Positions 42,500 to 53,520 of a stretch of DNA of 64,000 bases are shown here, one piece after another. The translations under genes and the position numbers were made by a program. How positions within the stretch are numbered: position 1 is the stretch's first letter; every line of letters starts with the position of its first letter. The DNA comes from Maniola hyperantus (Eukaryota; Arthropoda; Insecta; Lepidoptera; Nymphalidae). The stretch lies in contig NC_048556.1 in the NCBI RefSeq assembly GCF_902806685.2, positions 2,480,001-2,544,000 of the forward strand, written 5' to 3'. The notes under the pieces are model-generated. The model was not told where the DNA came from. It did not search any database and worked only from the letters and a program-made list of their open reading frames with translations.

Positions 42500-42685
42500 C
42501 TATACTAATATTATAAAGAGGTAAAGTTTGTAAATTTGTTTGTAGGAAGTATTCTCTGGAACTATAGAACCAATTTTTAAAAAATACTCCTGAGTGGCAT
42601 AGGCTATATATTTTATTTTCAAAAAAATCAGAGATCCCTGTGAAAATTGTAATAAGATACCCGTGCGAAGCCGGGGCTGGGCGTA
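42500..42685 (-). repeat. Interspersed element (CCCGTGCGAAGCCGGGGC end)
   Basis: CTATACTAATATTATAAAGA, GTTTGTTTGTAGG and AATTTTTAAAAAATACTCCT lead to AATTGTAATAAGATACCCGT and GCGAAGCCGGGGCTGGGCG. A fragment of the same family is at 10990-11050. Confidence 0.75.
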
Positions 42686-43172
42686 AAAATAAAAGCTTAG
42701 AGGCAGGTTTTGTCCGTCGTAAAGGACAACTGGATTAGACTGCCCAGTTGAGCTGTTTTGCAGGACATTACTGCCTCTAGCGGTCCATTACGGCATCTCT
42801 TTGTCTAAACCGGTCAAATCGAATAATGGCCGGTACGGTAAACATGCAAATTTGAGGGAGTTTACGTGTTAATTTGAATTCCCGTTAATATCAATTTAGA
42901 GAGTATTAGCAGCAATTTCCTAAATACGCAATTTTAACTGTCAGTCCAGGCAAAATAATAATTTTCTGCTCAAAAAGCTAACAGTTTAGTAGGTTTTTTG
43001 TTAGAAAGTTATAAATAATTAATAAATTAGTTACTTACCTAATAAAAAATTACTGTCGTCAATTATATATTTCTTATTTAATTTATCCCAAATTGGTTAG
43101 ATACATTCATTACAATATTCCTAATATTCCTATAATGTCAAGTCTGTTCAAACAGTTGACTTTTATTATTTA
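42686..43172. other. Stretch without a recognised gene
   Basis: Nothing recognised. Confidence 0.5.
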
Positions 43173-43357
43173 CGAGCTGCCCCGGCGAACTTCGTACCGC
43201 CTAACAGTCGATTCAAATTTTTTATAATTTTGTCTCCGTAAGAACCATCCTCGTACTAAAGAATATTATTAAAAAAAATTTAGCGAAATCGGTTCAGCTG
43301 TTCTCTAGATTTGCGATCAGCAACACATTTAGCGATTCATTTTTATATATAGAAAAA
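43173..43357 (+). repeat. Family D interspersed element
   Basis: ACGAGCTGCCCCGGCGAACT, CGTACCGCCTAACAGTCGAT, CGAAATCGGTTCAGCTGTTC, GATTTGCGATCAGCAACACA and the end CATTTTTATATATAGAAA. Confidence 0.88.
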
Positions 43358-43439
43358 AAAGATATATAGTCTCCACGGCAAACGGAACAAAAATATATCT
43401 CTCGATAACTTATACGTTGATATAAATTGTCAGTCAGTT

Positions 43440-43861
43440 TTTAGGGTTCCGTACCTCAAAAGGAAAAACGGAACCCTTATAGGATCACTTTGTTGTCTGT
43501 CTGTCTGTCAAGAAACCTACAGGGTACTTCCCGTTGACCTAGAATCATGAAATTTGGCAGGTAGGTAGATCTTATAGCTGACATTTGGGGAAAAATCTGA
43601 AAAGCCAATTTAGGGTTAGATCACACAAAAAAAAATTAAATTGTGGTCATGAGCTAATAATTAGTATTTTCAACTTTCGAAGTGAGTGACTATATCAAGT
43701 GGGGTATCATATGAAGGGTCTTTACTTGTACATTCTAAAACAGATTTTTATTTATTTTTATGCATCATAGTTTTTGAATTATCGTGCAAAATGTCGAAAA
43801 AATACGACTGTAGTAAGGAACCCTCATTGTTCGAGCCTGACTCGCACTTGGCCGGTTTTAT
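43440..43861 (+). repeat. Family A interspersed element, full copy
   Basis: TTTAGGGTTCCGTACCTCAA with the inverted ACGGAACCC, (CTGT)n, GTTGACCTAGAATCATG and the end GACTCGCACTTGGCCGGT. Confidence 0.92.
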
Positions 43862-44084
43862 CAATATTGTAATCAATTAAGCTCATGTTAGGGTATCAGG
43901 TAGGTAATTAATTTATGCGATACGTCTACTGTTAGTATTTCATGTTTTGGTTTCACCCTGTCAACAGATGTCTCCTCTAATTAGGAAGAAGCGACACGCA
44001 GCATTCCGATTAAATTGCTCTGATCACTGGCCGTAATGCTACTAATTAGATTACTATTCAATTAGTATCTCGCCAATTTAACTA

Positions 44085-44518
44085 GTATCCAACTCGGTTG
44101 GGCAGCGTTCAGGAAGCTTCGAGATGTCTTCTTGTCCAAAATTCCTTAGTGCTTGAAAACCAAAGTCTTCGAACAGTGCGTGTTGCCAGTGATGACATAT
44201 GGATCCGAGACATGGTCGCTAACTATGGGCCTCAGAAGAAAGCTCAGAGTCACTCAGCGGGCGATGGAGAGAGCTATGCTTGGAGTTTCTCTACGTGATC
44301 AAATCAGAAATGAGGAGATCCATCATCCATAGGAGAACTAGAGTAACCAACATAGCTCAACGGGTTGCGAAGCTGAAGTGGCAATGGGCAGGGCACATAG
44401 TTCGTACAACCGATAGACGTTGGGGATTCAGGAGGCGCAAGACCGTGGCGTGTGGAAGTCCCTACAAGAGACCTATGTCCAGCAGTGGACGTCTATTGGT
44501 TGATGATGATGATGACTG
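44085..44518 (+). mobile_element. RTE-like LINE 3' portion, frameshifted
   Basis: One frame gives CVLPVMTYGSETWSLTMGL, RRKLRVTQRAMERAMLGV and SLRDQIRNEEI, then a 10-bp insertion (ATCCATCATC) shifts the frame. The next frame gives RRTRVTNIAQRVAKLKWQWA and GHIVRTTDRRWG. The PPTRWTDD region is deleted. It ends CGTCTATTGGTTGATGATGA. The upstream reverse-transcriptase core is absent. Confidence 0.88.
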
Positions 44519-45014
44519 TAAGTATCTCTTTTTGACCACGACTTTAGGAGAATTCGGATCTAAAATATTCACACGCAGGATCTCCATATAAATTCTACTA
44601 AAGAGTAGATAGAGAATTGCAAACGAAATGCAATTTCTCCACAGAAAAAGCCCAAATCCACTGCTTTTCGTATATTCTTTTTGCCATAATTAATCCGAGC
44701 TGAACCTCTATAAAAGTAGATTAACAGACGGCCACTCGGACAAATTGTGTATTAATATTTTATGTGTTCACACCGCGGCGGGTCATAAAACTGTCATCGT
44801 GGGAAGACAAAGTGCGGACTTCTTACGAGTGATTTAGGCCCGGATTATGGGGTATTGAGGCAGATGTAGTTACTAGTTAGAAACGGGGAAATAGGTAGGT
44901 TTGTTATAGCAAATAGTGATATAGTTGGTGGAAATGTTTAGGGTAATATAACGTAGTAGAGTTTTCAGTTATTTATCACTAGCAGATACTAAATATATAG
45001 CTAGGATAGCTAAA
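44519..45014. other. Stretch without a recognised gene
   Basis: Nothing recognised. Confidence 0.5.
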
Positions 45015-45016
45015 AA

Positions 45017-45420
45017 ACCGGTCAAGTGCGAGTCAGGCTCGCGCAATGAGGGTTCCGTACTACAGTCGTATTTTTTCGACATTTTGCACGATACTTCAAA
45101 AACTATGATGGATAAAAATAAATAAAAATCTGTTTTAGAATGTACAGGTGAAGACCTTTCATATGATACCCCACTTGATATAGTTATCTCACTTCGAAAG
45201 TTGAAAATACTAATTACTAGTTCATGACCACAATTTAAGTTTTTTTGTGTGATCTAACCCTAAATTCACGGTTTTCAGATTTTTCCCCAAATGTCAGCTA
45301 TAAAATCTACCTACCTGCCAAATTTCAAGATTCTAGGTCAACGGGAAGTACCCTGTAGGTTTCTTGACAGACAGACAGACAGATAACAAAGTGATCCTAT
45401 AAGGGTTCCGTTTTTCCCTT
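45017..45420 (-). repeat. Family A interspersed element, near-full copy
   Basis: CCGGTCAAGTGCGAGTCAGG through ATGATACCCCACTTGATA, GTCAACGGGAAGTACCC and (CAGA)n to AAGGGTTCCGTTTTTCC. The last arm of the hairpin is missing. Confidence 0.9.
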
Positions 45421-46444
45421 ACTTAGTCACCTTTTCCTTTTTTATATATAAGATTATTACTATTGAGTTTTATTATTTCAAAATAGCCATCTAAGCCCAA
45501 TCATGTTCGCTCTATAACATAAGCCTTAATAGTAATTCCAACATAGTCTAGCCATACTATATCTCCACTGAACTATCCACATTTATCAAACACAAATCGC
45601 TGGTTGTACGGTCGATCTGTACGCTTAGTATAAGATTTTACGACTCACCAACGTTGCTAGAATTCGAGAGTCGAAACACAATAACGTCAAAGTAAAATGG
45701 ACCGAGCCTTCGCAACGTTTCCGCTTGGAGCGCTGGCTGTAGATGTGTAGACAAACTTGAGCTTTAAAACAAGCCGCTTAAGATCTGTTGGCGCATCACG
45801 CCGGGATCGGAGTTGTGTTACTCACATTTAAATACTTGCTTCAATTTAGGGTTAATTAAAAATTGAATGCATTTACATAATATGCTTTACATTAATCTTA
45901 AATTCTTCCGACAAAAACAAAACGTCAAGTGCACAACTGCACGTCACAGAGCGATGACTTTGTTTACACCATGTGCGCCACAGAGTGAGCGACTATTGTG
46001 CGCGCACAAAGATCCAGGTTACTATAACACGGAAGTGTTTCGACCATAGGGGTGCAACTCTAGAACATTAAAAAATTGCAAATTGAAAATCGCTTGTGGT
46101 GCCATCTAAGCGCGAGCACGGCTAAACAAATAGAGAACAGTTTACAAAAGACGTCAATAGATGGCGGGCACACTGGTGTAATTTTAATGACATTAATAAA
46201 TTATAACCAAGTTTTCATGTTTTCTTGTGCTGTAGTAAATATTTATATTTCTGTTAAATTTATCTGACCCTGCATTAATAACAGGACTCTGTAGTCTGTA
46301 TTTCCTTTCACCACCTCGATAACTATATTCTAAGGATTGATTTAGTGACTCGATTCATGCCTGAACGATTGACCACGGCTACGGATTACGGACTTGTTTT
46401 TGCTTTGTGAAATGATTTTTCTGTGAATATATTTGTGCAGAAAA

Positions 46445-47152
46445 ATGCCACGGAGATCTCGATGTGTGTCTGGATGTGACTAATTCGGTAAGTATAAAAT
46501 CAGCTTACTCCTAATCTAACTCAAAATTACTTCAATGAGTCAAACTCTATGCACCATTAAGGCACCATTAGCACATTAGGTATTTTATCATGATACTAGG
46601 TATATAGTTCCTGCGATTTCGTCCGCTCGAAAAAACTATTTTAGGAATACCGTGAGAAGTCCAATTTTCCGGGATAAATGTGGCCTACAAGTTACAACCG
46701 TCTGATGCAAGCTATCTCTGTACCAAACAGATGATGACCACCACTTTGTCTACGTGGATTTAGGGTTTTTGGGAATCCCATGGGAACTGTTTGAGTTTTC
46801 CGTGACAAAAGAAGCCTATGTCCTTACCTGGATGCAAGTTATCTCTGTACTAACTTTCATCATAAACGGTTACACAAATTTACTGTAAAAAGCTAGCATA
46901 CAGACAGGTTGACACACTTTTGCATTTATCATATTGCTATGGATTATTAACTACTAATTCTGTAAATTTTTTGTTTTGTAATTAAGTGTACTTACAACAT
47001 TTGTTTTGAACTTTATTGACTAAGTTATTTTTATATTATAGGTATCAGCTATCAACTAATTAAGTACAATAAGTAAGTATAGACTAATGCATATTTTATG
47101 TTATTACTTTTTCAGATGTTTGCATGGCTTTCCAAAACCTGGCTACTCCTCT
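46445..47152 (+). pseudogene. Split, decayed THAP-type zinc-finger start
   Basis: ATG at 46445 opens MPRRSRCVSGCD and stops at 46481-46483. A strong donor (TTCGGTAAGT, intron from 46488) and acceptor (TTTTTCAG ending 47115) follow. The second exon, read from 47117, gives CLHGFPKPG and stops within five codons. The C-x3-C pair near the N-terminus and the H-x-F-P motif after it are the opening features of THAP domains; the conserved Trp and the second C/H pair are not visible. The exons join out of phase by one base, so it is not functional. Motifs are seen; family assignment is inferred. Confidence 0.45.
46610..46945 (+). repeat. Two tandem family B-like fragments
   Basis: CTGCGATTTCGTCCGCTCGA followed by TTCCGGGATAAATGTGGCC, and then CCACTTTGTCTACGTGGATT with GATGCAAGTTATCTCTGTAC and TTTTGCATTTATCATATTGC. 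Both lie in the intron-like part of the 45619-47783 element. Confidence 0.7.
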
Positions 47153-47492
47153 CTTTGAAACCATTTAAACAATGAAAAGATATAGGACAACATTTAGAAA
47201 GCAAGACTGAAATAATATATAGTTACGAATTATCAAATTTGCAATCACCAGTTTGAAGATCGTTGAAATACACCAGTTGTGGTAGTAATATGAAAGTTAT
47301 GAAAAGTAAATAACCAAAAATTTTGGATTTGAGCGTTACCTATTTCACAATCTCGTGGGTCTTGAATTTAGGTATGTATTTTATGTACCTAGTTACGAAT
47401 TTATGAAAATAAAATATTTTACAAAACCTTAAAACCTTTTTATTACTATAGTGTTTTATAATTTAGTATCTTAAAGAGTCAGTCTTGTAATA

Positions 47493-47565
47493 TATATTTT
47501 TAAACATGTTTTAAACAAACGTTAATGGAATTATTGATATTTTTTTAAAACATGTTCAAAAATAT
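47493..47565. repeat. Inverted repeat, ~23-bp arms
   Basis: TATTTTTAAACATGTTTTAA at the left mirrors TTAAAACATGTTCAAAAATA at the right with one mismatch and a spacer of about 30 bp. Confidence 0.8.
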
Positions 47566-47783
47566 AAAATATTCTAGTAAAGTACATTTAAATAGCATTT
47601 AAATTTTCGCGCTCTCGCACGCCTAGCGCGCTTTTAGTGCCCTCTAGATGTGAGCACACGAGTAACTTTGAAAAAGAAATCTAGAGTCGCACATCTATCT
47701 CTAGTATATAGTAGATAATCTATGGTTTCGACACTCGAATACTATCAACGTTGGTGAGACATAAAATCTGGTACTAAGCGTAC

Positions 47784-48021
47784 TGTCCATTTCGCCTCGG
47801 GTTACAGATCTAATTAAATGTCGCTATTCGCAATATAGGCGTTCACTCTCTAATTCCTAATGAGCATTGGACCCTAACTTAGGTATTGATCTGAGCTTAT
47901 GTTGGATTCCTATTTTGTACTATTCTCTAGATTATCTATGTACGTGTTGGTATATAGAAGCCAAATCGCATCGACTAACTGATCACGATAATTATCTTCA
48001 GATACGAGAGACATAATTTGG
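47784..48021. other. Short stretch without a recognised gene
   Basis: Nothing recognised between the TIR element and the MITE. Confidence 0.45.
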
Positions 48022-48176
48022 TACAGTACGCGCCAGAAAGTAATGTACATCGACCTTTAGAAGGAAATAGCAGATTTGTAGAGCGTTGTCTCTGTCGTTG
48101 AGACCGATAAAACGTCATATAGGTATGAGTGACAGAGGCAAAGACCGATGTACATTACTTTCTGCCGCGTACTGTA
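48022..48176. mobile_element. Tc1/mariner-like MITE, clean copy (155 bp)
   Basis: The terminal repeats of 31 bp (TACAGTACGCGCCAGAAAGT at the left; the right ends TTTCTGCCGCGTACTGTA) differ by one base. TA is at both outer edges. The interior matches 3493-3667. The cleaner TIRs suggest more recent activity than that copy. Confidence 0.9.
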
Positions 48177-48440
48177 TATTTTAAAACTATGAAATATAAT
48201 ATATATTTGAATAGGTAATTAAGAATTTTTAATAAAAATCTTTAGATGGTTGATAATGTTATGTCACTTCTAAAAACTATTTCATTCCTGTAAAATATCA
48301 CGAAATAAAGTAACAAAAAATTACAAGAAATTTTGTACGTGAAAATTCGATAAAACCTAGGGCATAAAAAGACACTGGAAGAAAGGCTACCCATGGCATC
48401 GTTATTAGTACTTCAGTGTAGTTTAGCGTTTTTAATATAG

Positions 48441-48570
48441 AACGCAACAGGTCGAGATGGCAATCGGGGTATGAGGCGAGGAGACGCCCCGCATCACCCG
48501 TGCTCGCCCGAACCGGGGTGGTGCGGGGGCTGTGCGGGGGTGCGGGGCGTTCTGCGACTTGTCGCATACT
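48441..48570. mobile_element. GC-rich MITE (GTACGCGACAGGTCGAGATGG family), 130 bp
   Basis: AACGCAACAGGTCGAGATGG with CAATCGGGGT at the left and GCGACTTGTCGCATAC at the right, with the GC-rich interior GGTGGTGCGGGGGCTGTGCG. The minus-strand frame over it is a shadow. Confidence 0.8.
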
Positions 48571-49473
48571 AAGTATATGTAGGTATACTTACTTAAGTAC
48601 TACTTTGTTGACTTAACTCACCTAGTGCAGGTGAATTAAGTATATTATAGTAGGTTTGAATACCCTTTAAATTTTGTGCTGATAAGGTGCAGATATTAAT
48701 TAAATTCTAAATTATATCAAACAACATTCCTCCTGTACACCTCACGTATCAGATGTCACCGTTTCATATACGAAAACCGCATTCTGTTCCTATATCCCAT
48801 AATATACCAGTCTATTCCCCTTGCATCTGGTTTAAACCGGATTCTATCCAGTTTATGTTGGTATCAGGCGTGCCTAACTTTACGAAGCGAGCTAAACGTT
48901 ATTGAAGGCAATAAATTGAATGACATGGCTCCAGCTACAATGGTTAGGTCAGTCTTGCCCGCAGCAAAGTGGACAATGCTTAGGCAGTATTCTGAAAGGC
49001 CGTCTTTGTTTCCCTCAGACGATAGGAATAGTCACATCTGTATACCTACGATACGATACTGAAAAAGTACAAAATACGGCGTTTTGTGAACAAGAATCTC
49101 CTTCGGTAGGACTGATCCTTTCGGCCCAAAGAAGAATTTAGGATGTGAAGCCATCCAGATTTTTGATAAATGTTTAAATTCAAACACGCAAGCCAATATT
49201 TTAATTTTTTTTTAATTTAAACGAATAGTTAGGCATGGATGGCTAACTAACATTTTTTTTTCAAATATTCATACAATATTTTTTCTTTTAAAATACGTAT
49301 GTCACAACTCACAACAAAACAGAAAACCATTGATTTACTGAAAAACCTTTACTCAGTCTTAAAGATCGATCCTACCAAAGGAAATATCTTGTACACGAAA
49401 GTCGAAACACCTTAAGTATAAAGGTCTTACAGTCTAAAAGCAGCTTTGTAATGTAATATAATAGGTATTGTAC
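48571..49473. other. Stretch without a recognised gene
   Basis: Nothing recognised. The 73-codon frame at 48920 lacks any domain. Confidence 0.45.
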
Positions 49474-49840
49474 ATCGATATAAATGACAAGATAATAATT
49501 GTTCAAGCAAACACAATTTTTCACGGCTTTGGAACCAAATAAATCAGCGCCACCTCTTTGATATTAATGAACGACCCGTTTGTAATCCAGACGTCACTGA
49601 GGTTCCATTGGTGCTAAATAAACATTTTAGGACCAATGAATCGGTGTCATTTTGCTTGTTCAATGGCCCTGTCCTTACGAAGTAATATATAAGTCTACGG
49701 CGCCACCTATTTGATACTAATGAACGACACGTTTGAAATCCAGACGTCACTGAGGTTGCATTGGTGTTAAAGCACCACTGAGTCGGTGCCATTTTGTTTG
49801 TTCAATAGCCTTGTCCATACGAAGTAATATATTAGTCAAT
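49474..49840. mobile_element. Non-autonomous element as at 36305, internally duplicated
   Basis: Starts ATCGATATAAATGACAAGAT and ends CGAAGTAATATATTAGTCAA. The segment from GCGCCACCTCTTTGATATTA to CGAAGTAATATATAAGTC is present twice in tandem (about 49547-49695 and 49699-49840). The small minus frame repeats accordingly. Confidence 0.8.
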
Positions 49841-50169
49841 GGTATTATATTATTATATGGAATGGATTATGACGAAGCTAGGAGCTCAAGGAATGTCTCT
49901 TTGTGTTTTGTACAGGATTTGATTAAAACGTGGTACTGGTGGTCACAATAATCATTATGAGCTGGACTTTGTGTTAGAAATTCCGTGTAGTTTTCGGAAT
50001 GAATGCATGTCTCGTACAAATGTTTTATTGTTAGGTAAAGGACGCGAAAATTGGATTTATAATTTGAATTGAATCTCTGGGAACAATTTTAGTGCTATAC
50101 AAATGAACCAAAAGCTTTATTTTGCCCACCACAATTTTTTTATGCAATTGTGGATTGTAAGGGGTTTAA
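49841..50169. other. Unassigned sequence 5' of the LINE remnant
   Basis: AT-rich, no frame. It may include decayed LINE sequence but nothing is recognisable. Confidence 0.4.
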
Positions 50170-51138
50170 ACTGCAAATAGCACCTGTTCCGTTTCAGCGT
50201 ATACAGTCGTAACTTTACTGCTTAAGCTCATTACACGTAAACTTTACGGTGCATTTGCTGATGACACCGCCATCCTATTTCACGGTTCAACCTGGGAAGA
50301 GGCGCAAAAAGCCGCAGAGGTTGGAATTCGCAAAATTACGAGTAATCTAGAAGCAAACCTATTGACTGTAAATGCAACAAAAACAAAATATGTTTGTTTT
50401 AGTATAACTAGAGCATCGCGGCCTCCGAAGGATTTTAAGTTACAACTACATACCTACCCTTGTAATACATCAGATAGTAAAAATACCTCATGCACCTGTG
50501 AAATATTAGAACATACGTCGCAAATGAAATACCTAGGTATCATCATAGATGAAAACTTAAACTGGCATCCTCAAATTACAACGGTTGCAAAGAGAGTGCG
50601 AAGATTAATACCAGTCTTCAAAAACTTGCGGGACGTTTTAGACAAACAACTACTCCGCAATGTTTATATAGCGCTATGCCAATCCTTGCTTATTTACTGT
50701 ATCCCTGCGTGGGGTGGCGCAGCAGCTACTCACATGATGGAGTTGGAAAGAGCACAAAGGGCCGTTATTAAAGTGATGATGAGCAAACCACGAAGATTTT
50801 CAACAGAACAGCTTTATAAGGATTCCCAACTTCTGACCACACGCCAATTGTTCATTTTACATGCTGTACTGCGCCATCATAGCTCCTGTCCCCCATTGCA
50901 GGAAAGAAAGCAAAGACGAGAAGCATATATTGCTTTACCGAAAACTAAAACAACTTTTGCTAGACGACAGTTCTATTACTTAGGCCCGTTTTTGTACAGA
51001 TGTTTAAACAGAAAGGTAAAAATTAATAATATGAATAAACTTGGTCTAAAAAAATGTTTAAAAAATATCTCAACTAATTATAACTATGAAGATACAGAGA
51101 AAACTATTAATACAAACTTAGTTCACAATATCATATAA
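50170..51138 (+). pseudogene. Non-LTR retrotransposon reverse transcriptase, 3' half
   Basis: An open frame of 322 codons runs from after the stop at 50167-50169 to TAA 51136-51138. It begins inside the reverse transcriptase: KLYGAFADDTAILFHGSTW carries the FADD catalytic motif (50251-50262). LTVNATKTKYVCFS, MKYLGIIIDENLNWHPQI (the L-G-x-x-x-D-x-x-L-x-W motif) and CQSLLIYCIPAWGGAA (thumb) follow. The C-terminus is Lys- and Asn-rich. The N-terminal half of the RT, the endonuclease and any gag are absent, so this is a 5'-truncated copy. The layout fits Jockey/CR1-like LINEs; the exact clade is not determined. It is reported as a remnant even though the frame is open. Confidence 0.85.
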
Positions 51139-51170
51139 TTTATTAAAAAATTAACTAGAAGTAATTAACA

Positions 51171-51258
<88 letters not shown>

Positions 51259-51716
51259 ATACACAAACACACACACATACACACACAATGTAATTATTTA
51301 GTCACAAAATTGAGCATGCAATATTTTTAAACTTTAAATTTTAATCCTATGTTCTTTTCTTTTTGTAATCATTAAACATAATTAGCATAAAATTCTAAAG
51401 AGTGAAACAAAAGTCATGGATGCGTCCGAGTCGTAATATCTCGCAAGACGACTGTGGACGCCTATCAATCGCGGTTCTTAGCCATAGCTTACGGACGCGT
51501 CCCATGGTTTGTTTCACGCTTTAACCTTGTGTTTTGTTGATTTATTTATTTTATATAGTTGTAATACCTAGCTGTAAAATATTAACTATTCAAATTATGT
51601 TTGGGAAGGCACTGGCCCCTAAGACACGGGATTTCCTAGTTTAGGGGTCAGGATTCCAGAGAGTTGATTACTGTACTGAGTTGTTTTAAATAAATAAATA
51701 AAATATAAATAAATAT
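51139..51716 (+). mobile_element. 3' UTR and A-rich tail of the same LINE
   Basis: Contains the (CA)n tract, then AT-rich UTR, GACACGGGATTTCCTAGTTT and an AAATAAATAAATAAAATA tail at 51689-51716. The tail position defines the 3' end of the insertion. The end is inferred from the simple-repeat tail. Confidence 0.65.
51171..51290. repeat. (CA)n microsatellite, ~120 bp
   Basis: Uninterrupted CA dinucleotides from about 51171 to 51250, then imperfect CA with ACACAAAC/ACATAC units to 51290. Confidence 0.97.
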
Positions 51717-52340
51717 ATCTGCTAGAGGGTTATTCAAGGCTTAATAGCTGTTACTCTGTTTCATGAATCAAAATTGTATGTATTTCAAAGCTATTTTGTT
51801 ATTTTCTAATTATTTATGTCTATTCATATAATTTCTCTGATTTATCTATTATGACTTCATGAAATCAAAGATTAAAAATATTGTACTATAGTTACCTTTT
51901 ATTTCACATTCTTCATAAACATATTTTTACTCGTTTCATTCACTTGAGAGTTATTCATTAGATATCTACGAAAAAGTACTAACTAAGTACCTACTTAATT
52001 CTTTTTAATGCTAAAATTATGCTAAGATGAAAAATAGCGTCTAAACCGAAGTCCGGACGACGACAATCGAATGAATGTTAAATAAATGAAGTGTTAAAAT
52101 TTACGAGCCCCCGCAAAACAATTAAAACTTACGGAACAAAGTTACTTAGCACCGTATACGCCGGATTTGCATTCCCAGGCAGTTAGCGGGGCCATTATTG
52201 AAATTTTATGTGAGTTTGATTATTATTCAGTAGACCGCTATTAGAGCAGTGGACATAGGTTCAGATGGTAGAACGTAGTAGAGTCGACTTTTTTTTTAAT
52301 TTTGTAGATAGATGGGTTAGCTAGTTTGTATACGTCGGAC
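51717..52340. other. Stretch without a recognised gene
   Basis: Nothing recognised. Confidence 0.5.
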
Positions 52341-52360
52341 GTTTAATTTTTGATTTCATC

Positions 52361-52568
52361 CCACTAATATTAAAAATGTGATGGATGTTTGGATGTTTGT
52401 TACTCAATCACGCAAAAACGGCTGAACGGATTTGGATGAAATTTGGAATGTAGATAGATTATACCCTGGATTAACACATTGGCTACTTTTTATCCCGAAA
52501 AATCAAAGAGTTCCCACGGGATTTTTAAAAACCTAATTCCACGCGGACGAAGTCGCGGGCATCAGCTA
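52361..52568 (-). repeat. Family B-type element
   Basis: CCCACTAATATTAAAAATGT, CTCAATCACGCAAAAACGGC, GGCTACTTTTTATCCCGAAA and CCACGCGGACGAAGTCGCGG with GCATCAGCTA at the end. The (CTGT) region is replaced by GATGTTTGGATGTTTG. Confidence 0.85.
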
Positions 52569-52617
52569 TTGTATGTAACGTAATTATTAATTTTAACTGT
52601 ATAAATAGTACATTACA

Positions 52618-52685
52618 ATAGGTACAATAATAATACATTTTTATAATGATTATAAACTCATTATAAAAATGTACATTGTACCTAC
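52618..52685. repeat. Inverted repeat, ~28-bp imperfect arms
   Basis: ATAGGTACAATAATAATACA with TTTTTATAATGA mirrors TCATTATAAAAATGTACATT with GTACCTA, with a spacer of 8 nt. Possibly a MITE remnant. Confidence 0.75.
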
Positions 52686-52844
52686 TCTCTAAATATATTT
52701 TTGCTACTAATTTATATTTATTGTAAAAAAATGTACCTATAGCTGTCTAAAATAAAACATTTTAATATTTTTTTTGTTGTTTTGTACTTTTTTGTTAGTC
52801 GTGAAGCGCTTTTCATATTGTGTTACTCACACAGAAACTAAGTA

Positions 52845-52950
52845 AGTGTTGACAAAATCTTCCAATAGATGTCGCTATTAGTACTATACAGCGCGTTATA
52901 GTCAGACGACTTTCAGAACTGTAAATACTCACGGCAATGTTTATAAAGCA
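52845..52950 (+). promoter_or_regulatory. U1-type upstream region at the pseudogene
   Basis: GTTGACAAAATCTTCCAATA, GCGCGTTATAGTCAGACGAC and CTTTCAGAACTGTAAATACT with CACGGCAATG occur in the same order as upstream of 58672. The block GCGCGYTATAGTCA is the candidate PSEA by position. Confidence 0.55.
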
Positions 52951-52982
52951 TAATTTTAAGCCTATACATCGATCTATGGGAT

Positions 52983-53101
52983 CGATGGGCGTAGGGGACA
53001 CCGTGATCACGAAGGCGGGTCCCCCAGAGCGAGGCCTTTCCATTGCACTGCGGCTGGGTTGACCTCTGCGAATTGTGGATATATCGGACGCGTAATTTTT
53101 G
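52983..53101 (+). pseudogene. U1 snRNA pseudogene with conserved upstream region
   Basis: From GGGCGTAGGGGACACCGTGA (52986) through CCCCCAGAGCGAGGCCTTTC and CATTGCACTGCGGCTGGG to GGACGCGTAATTTTTGG it follows U1. The 5' end ATACTTACCTG is replaced by unrelated sequence (about 52950-52982), so the splice-site-pairing arm is gone. A deletion removes the TATCCCTAA block before the Sm-like site, and the terminal hairpin is missing. The upstream region 52845-52950 still matches the promoters of the two complete copies. It probably gives no working U1. Confidence 0.85.
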
Positions 53102-53206
53102 GAGAAAAAAAAGAAACAAGTTCTTTTCTTGTTTCTTTGAGAGATCAATAATCATTAATCAATAAAAATAGCTTTCTTTGAATTATGAAATTTGAATCAG
53201 TACCCT

Positions 53207-53335
53207 TATTTTATACGCGAAATTGTGTTTGTTGGTTTATTGGTACTTTGTCCTTCAATCACGGTGCAACGTATTGAATTTGACGTGATTTTTTGCATGT
53301 ATATAGATAAAGACCTGGAAAGTAGATTTGATTAG
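53207..53335 (-). repeat. Family B short-form fragment
   Basis: TTTTATACGCGAAATTGTGT, TTTGTCCTTCAATCACGGTG and GTGATTTTTTGCATGTATAT, then GAAAGTAGATTTG, where it breaks off next to a MITE. Confidence 0.75.
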
Positions 53336-53345
53336 TAGATTTATA

Positions 53346-53516
53346 AGTCCCGCAAATTGCTAATGCGCGTGGCCGCCATTTTAGTGACGTCAGCACTAGA
53401 CTGAAGTCTCGAGCTGATGGTATATTTTTACTGAAATATTCGTCAAATGACGTTAAAATGACGTCATTTCGATGTTAACCAGACATGGTTCGAGCGGAAT
53501 AGCAATTTGCTGGACT
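53346..53516. mobile_element. MITE (AGTCCMGCAAATTGCTA family), clear copy
   Basis: AGTCCCGCAAATTGCTA at the left mirrors TAGCAATTTGCTGGACT at the right with one mismatch. The interior GTGACGTCAGCACTAG and AAAATGACGTCATTTCG match 4656-4790. It is 171 bp and ends 4 bp before the next MITE. Confidence 0.88.
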
Positions 53517-53520
53517 TTTA

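Larger units (their letters stand above)
45619..47783. mobile_element. 2.17-kb element with ~60-bp TIRs and THAP-like remnant
   Basis: The left arm 45619-45676 (GTACGCTTAGTATAAGATTT, CGACTCACCAACGTTGCTAG, GAGAGTCGAAAC) mirrors the right arm 47725-47783 (GTTTCGACACTCGAATACTA, CAACGTTGGTGAGACATAAA, GGTACTAAGCGTAC) with about ten differences. The interior has GT...AG splice-like signals, a THAP-like start (46445), a poly-A signal (AATAAAATATTTT at 47409) and a family B-like double fragment at 46610-46940. THAP plus long TIRs points to the P or Kolobok superfamilies, an inference. Confidence 0.6.

Noticed and set aside
52813..53155. Two minus-strand open frames of 80-111 codons
   Set aside because: They overlap the U1 pseudogene and its promoter. 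The frames are shadows of non-coding sequence.
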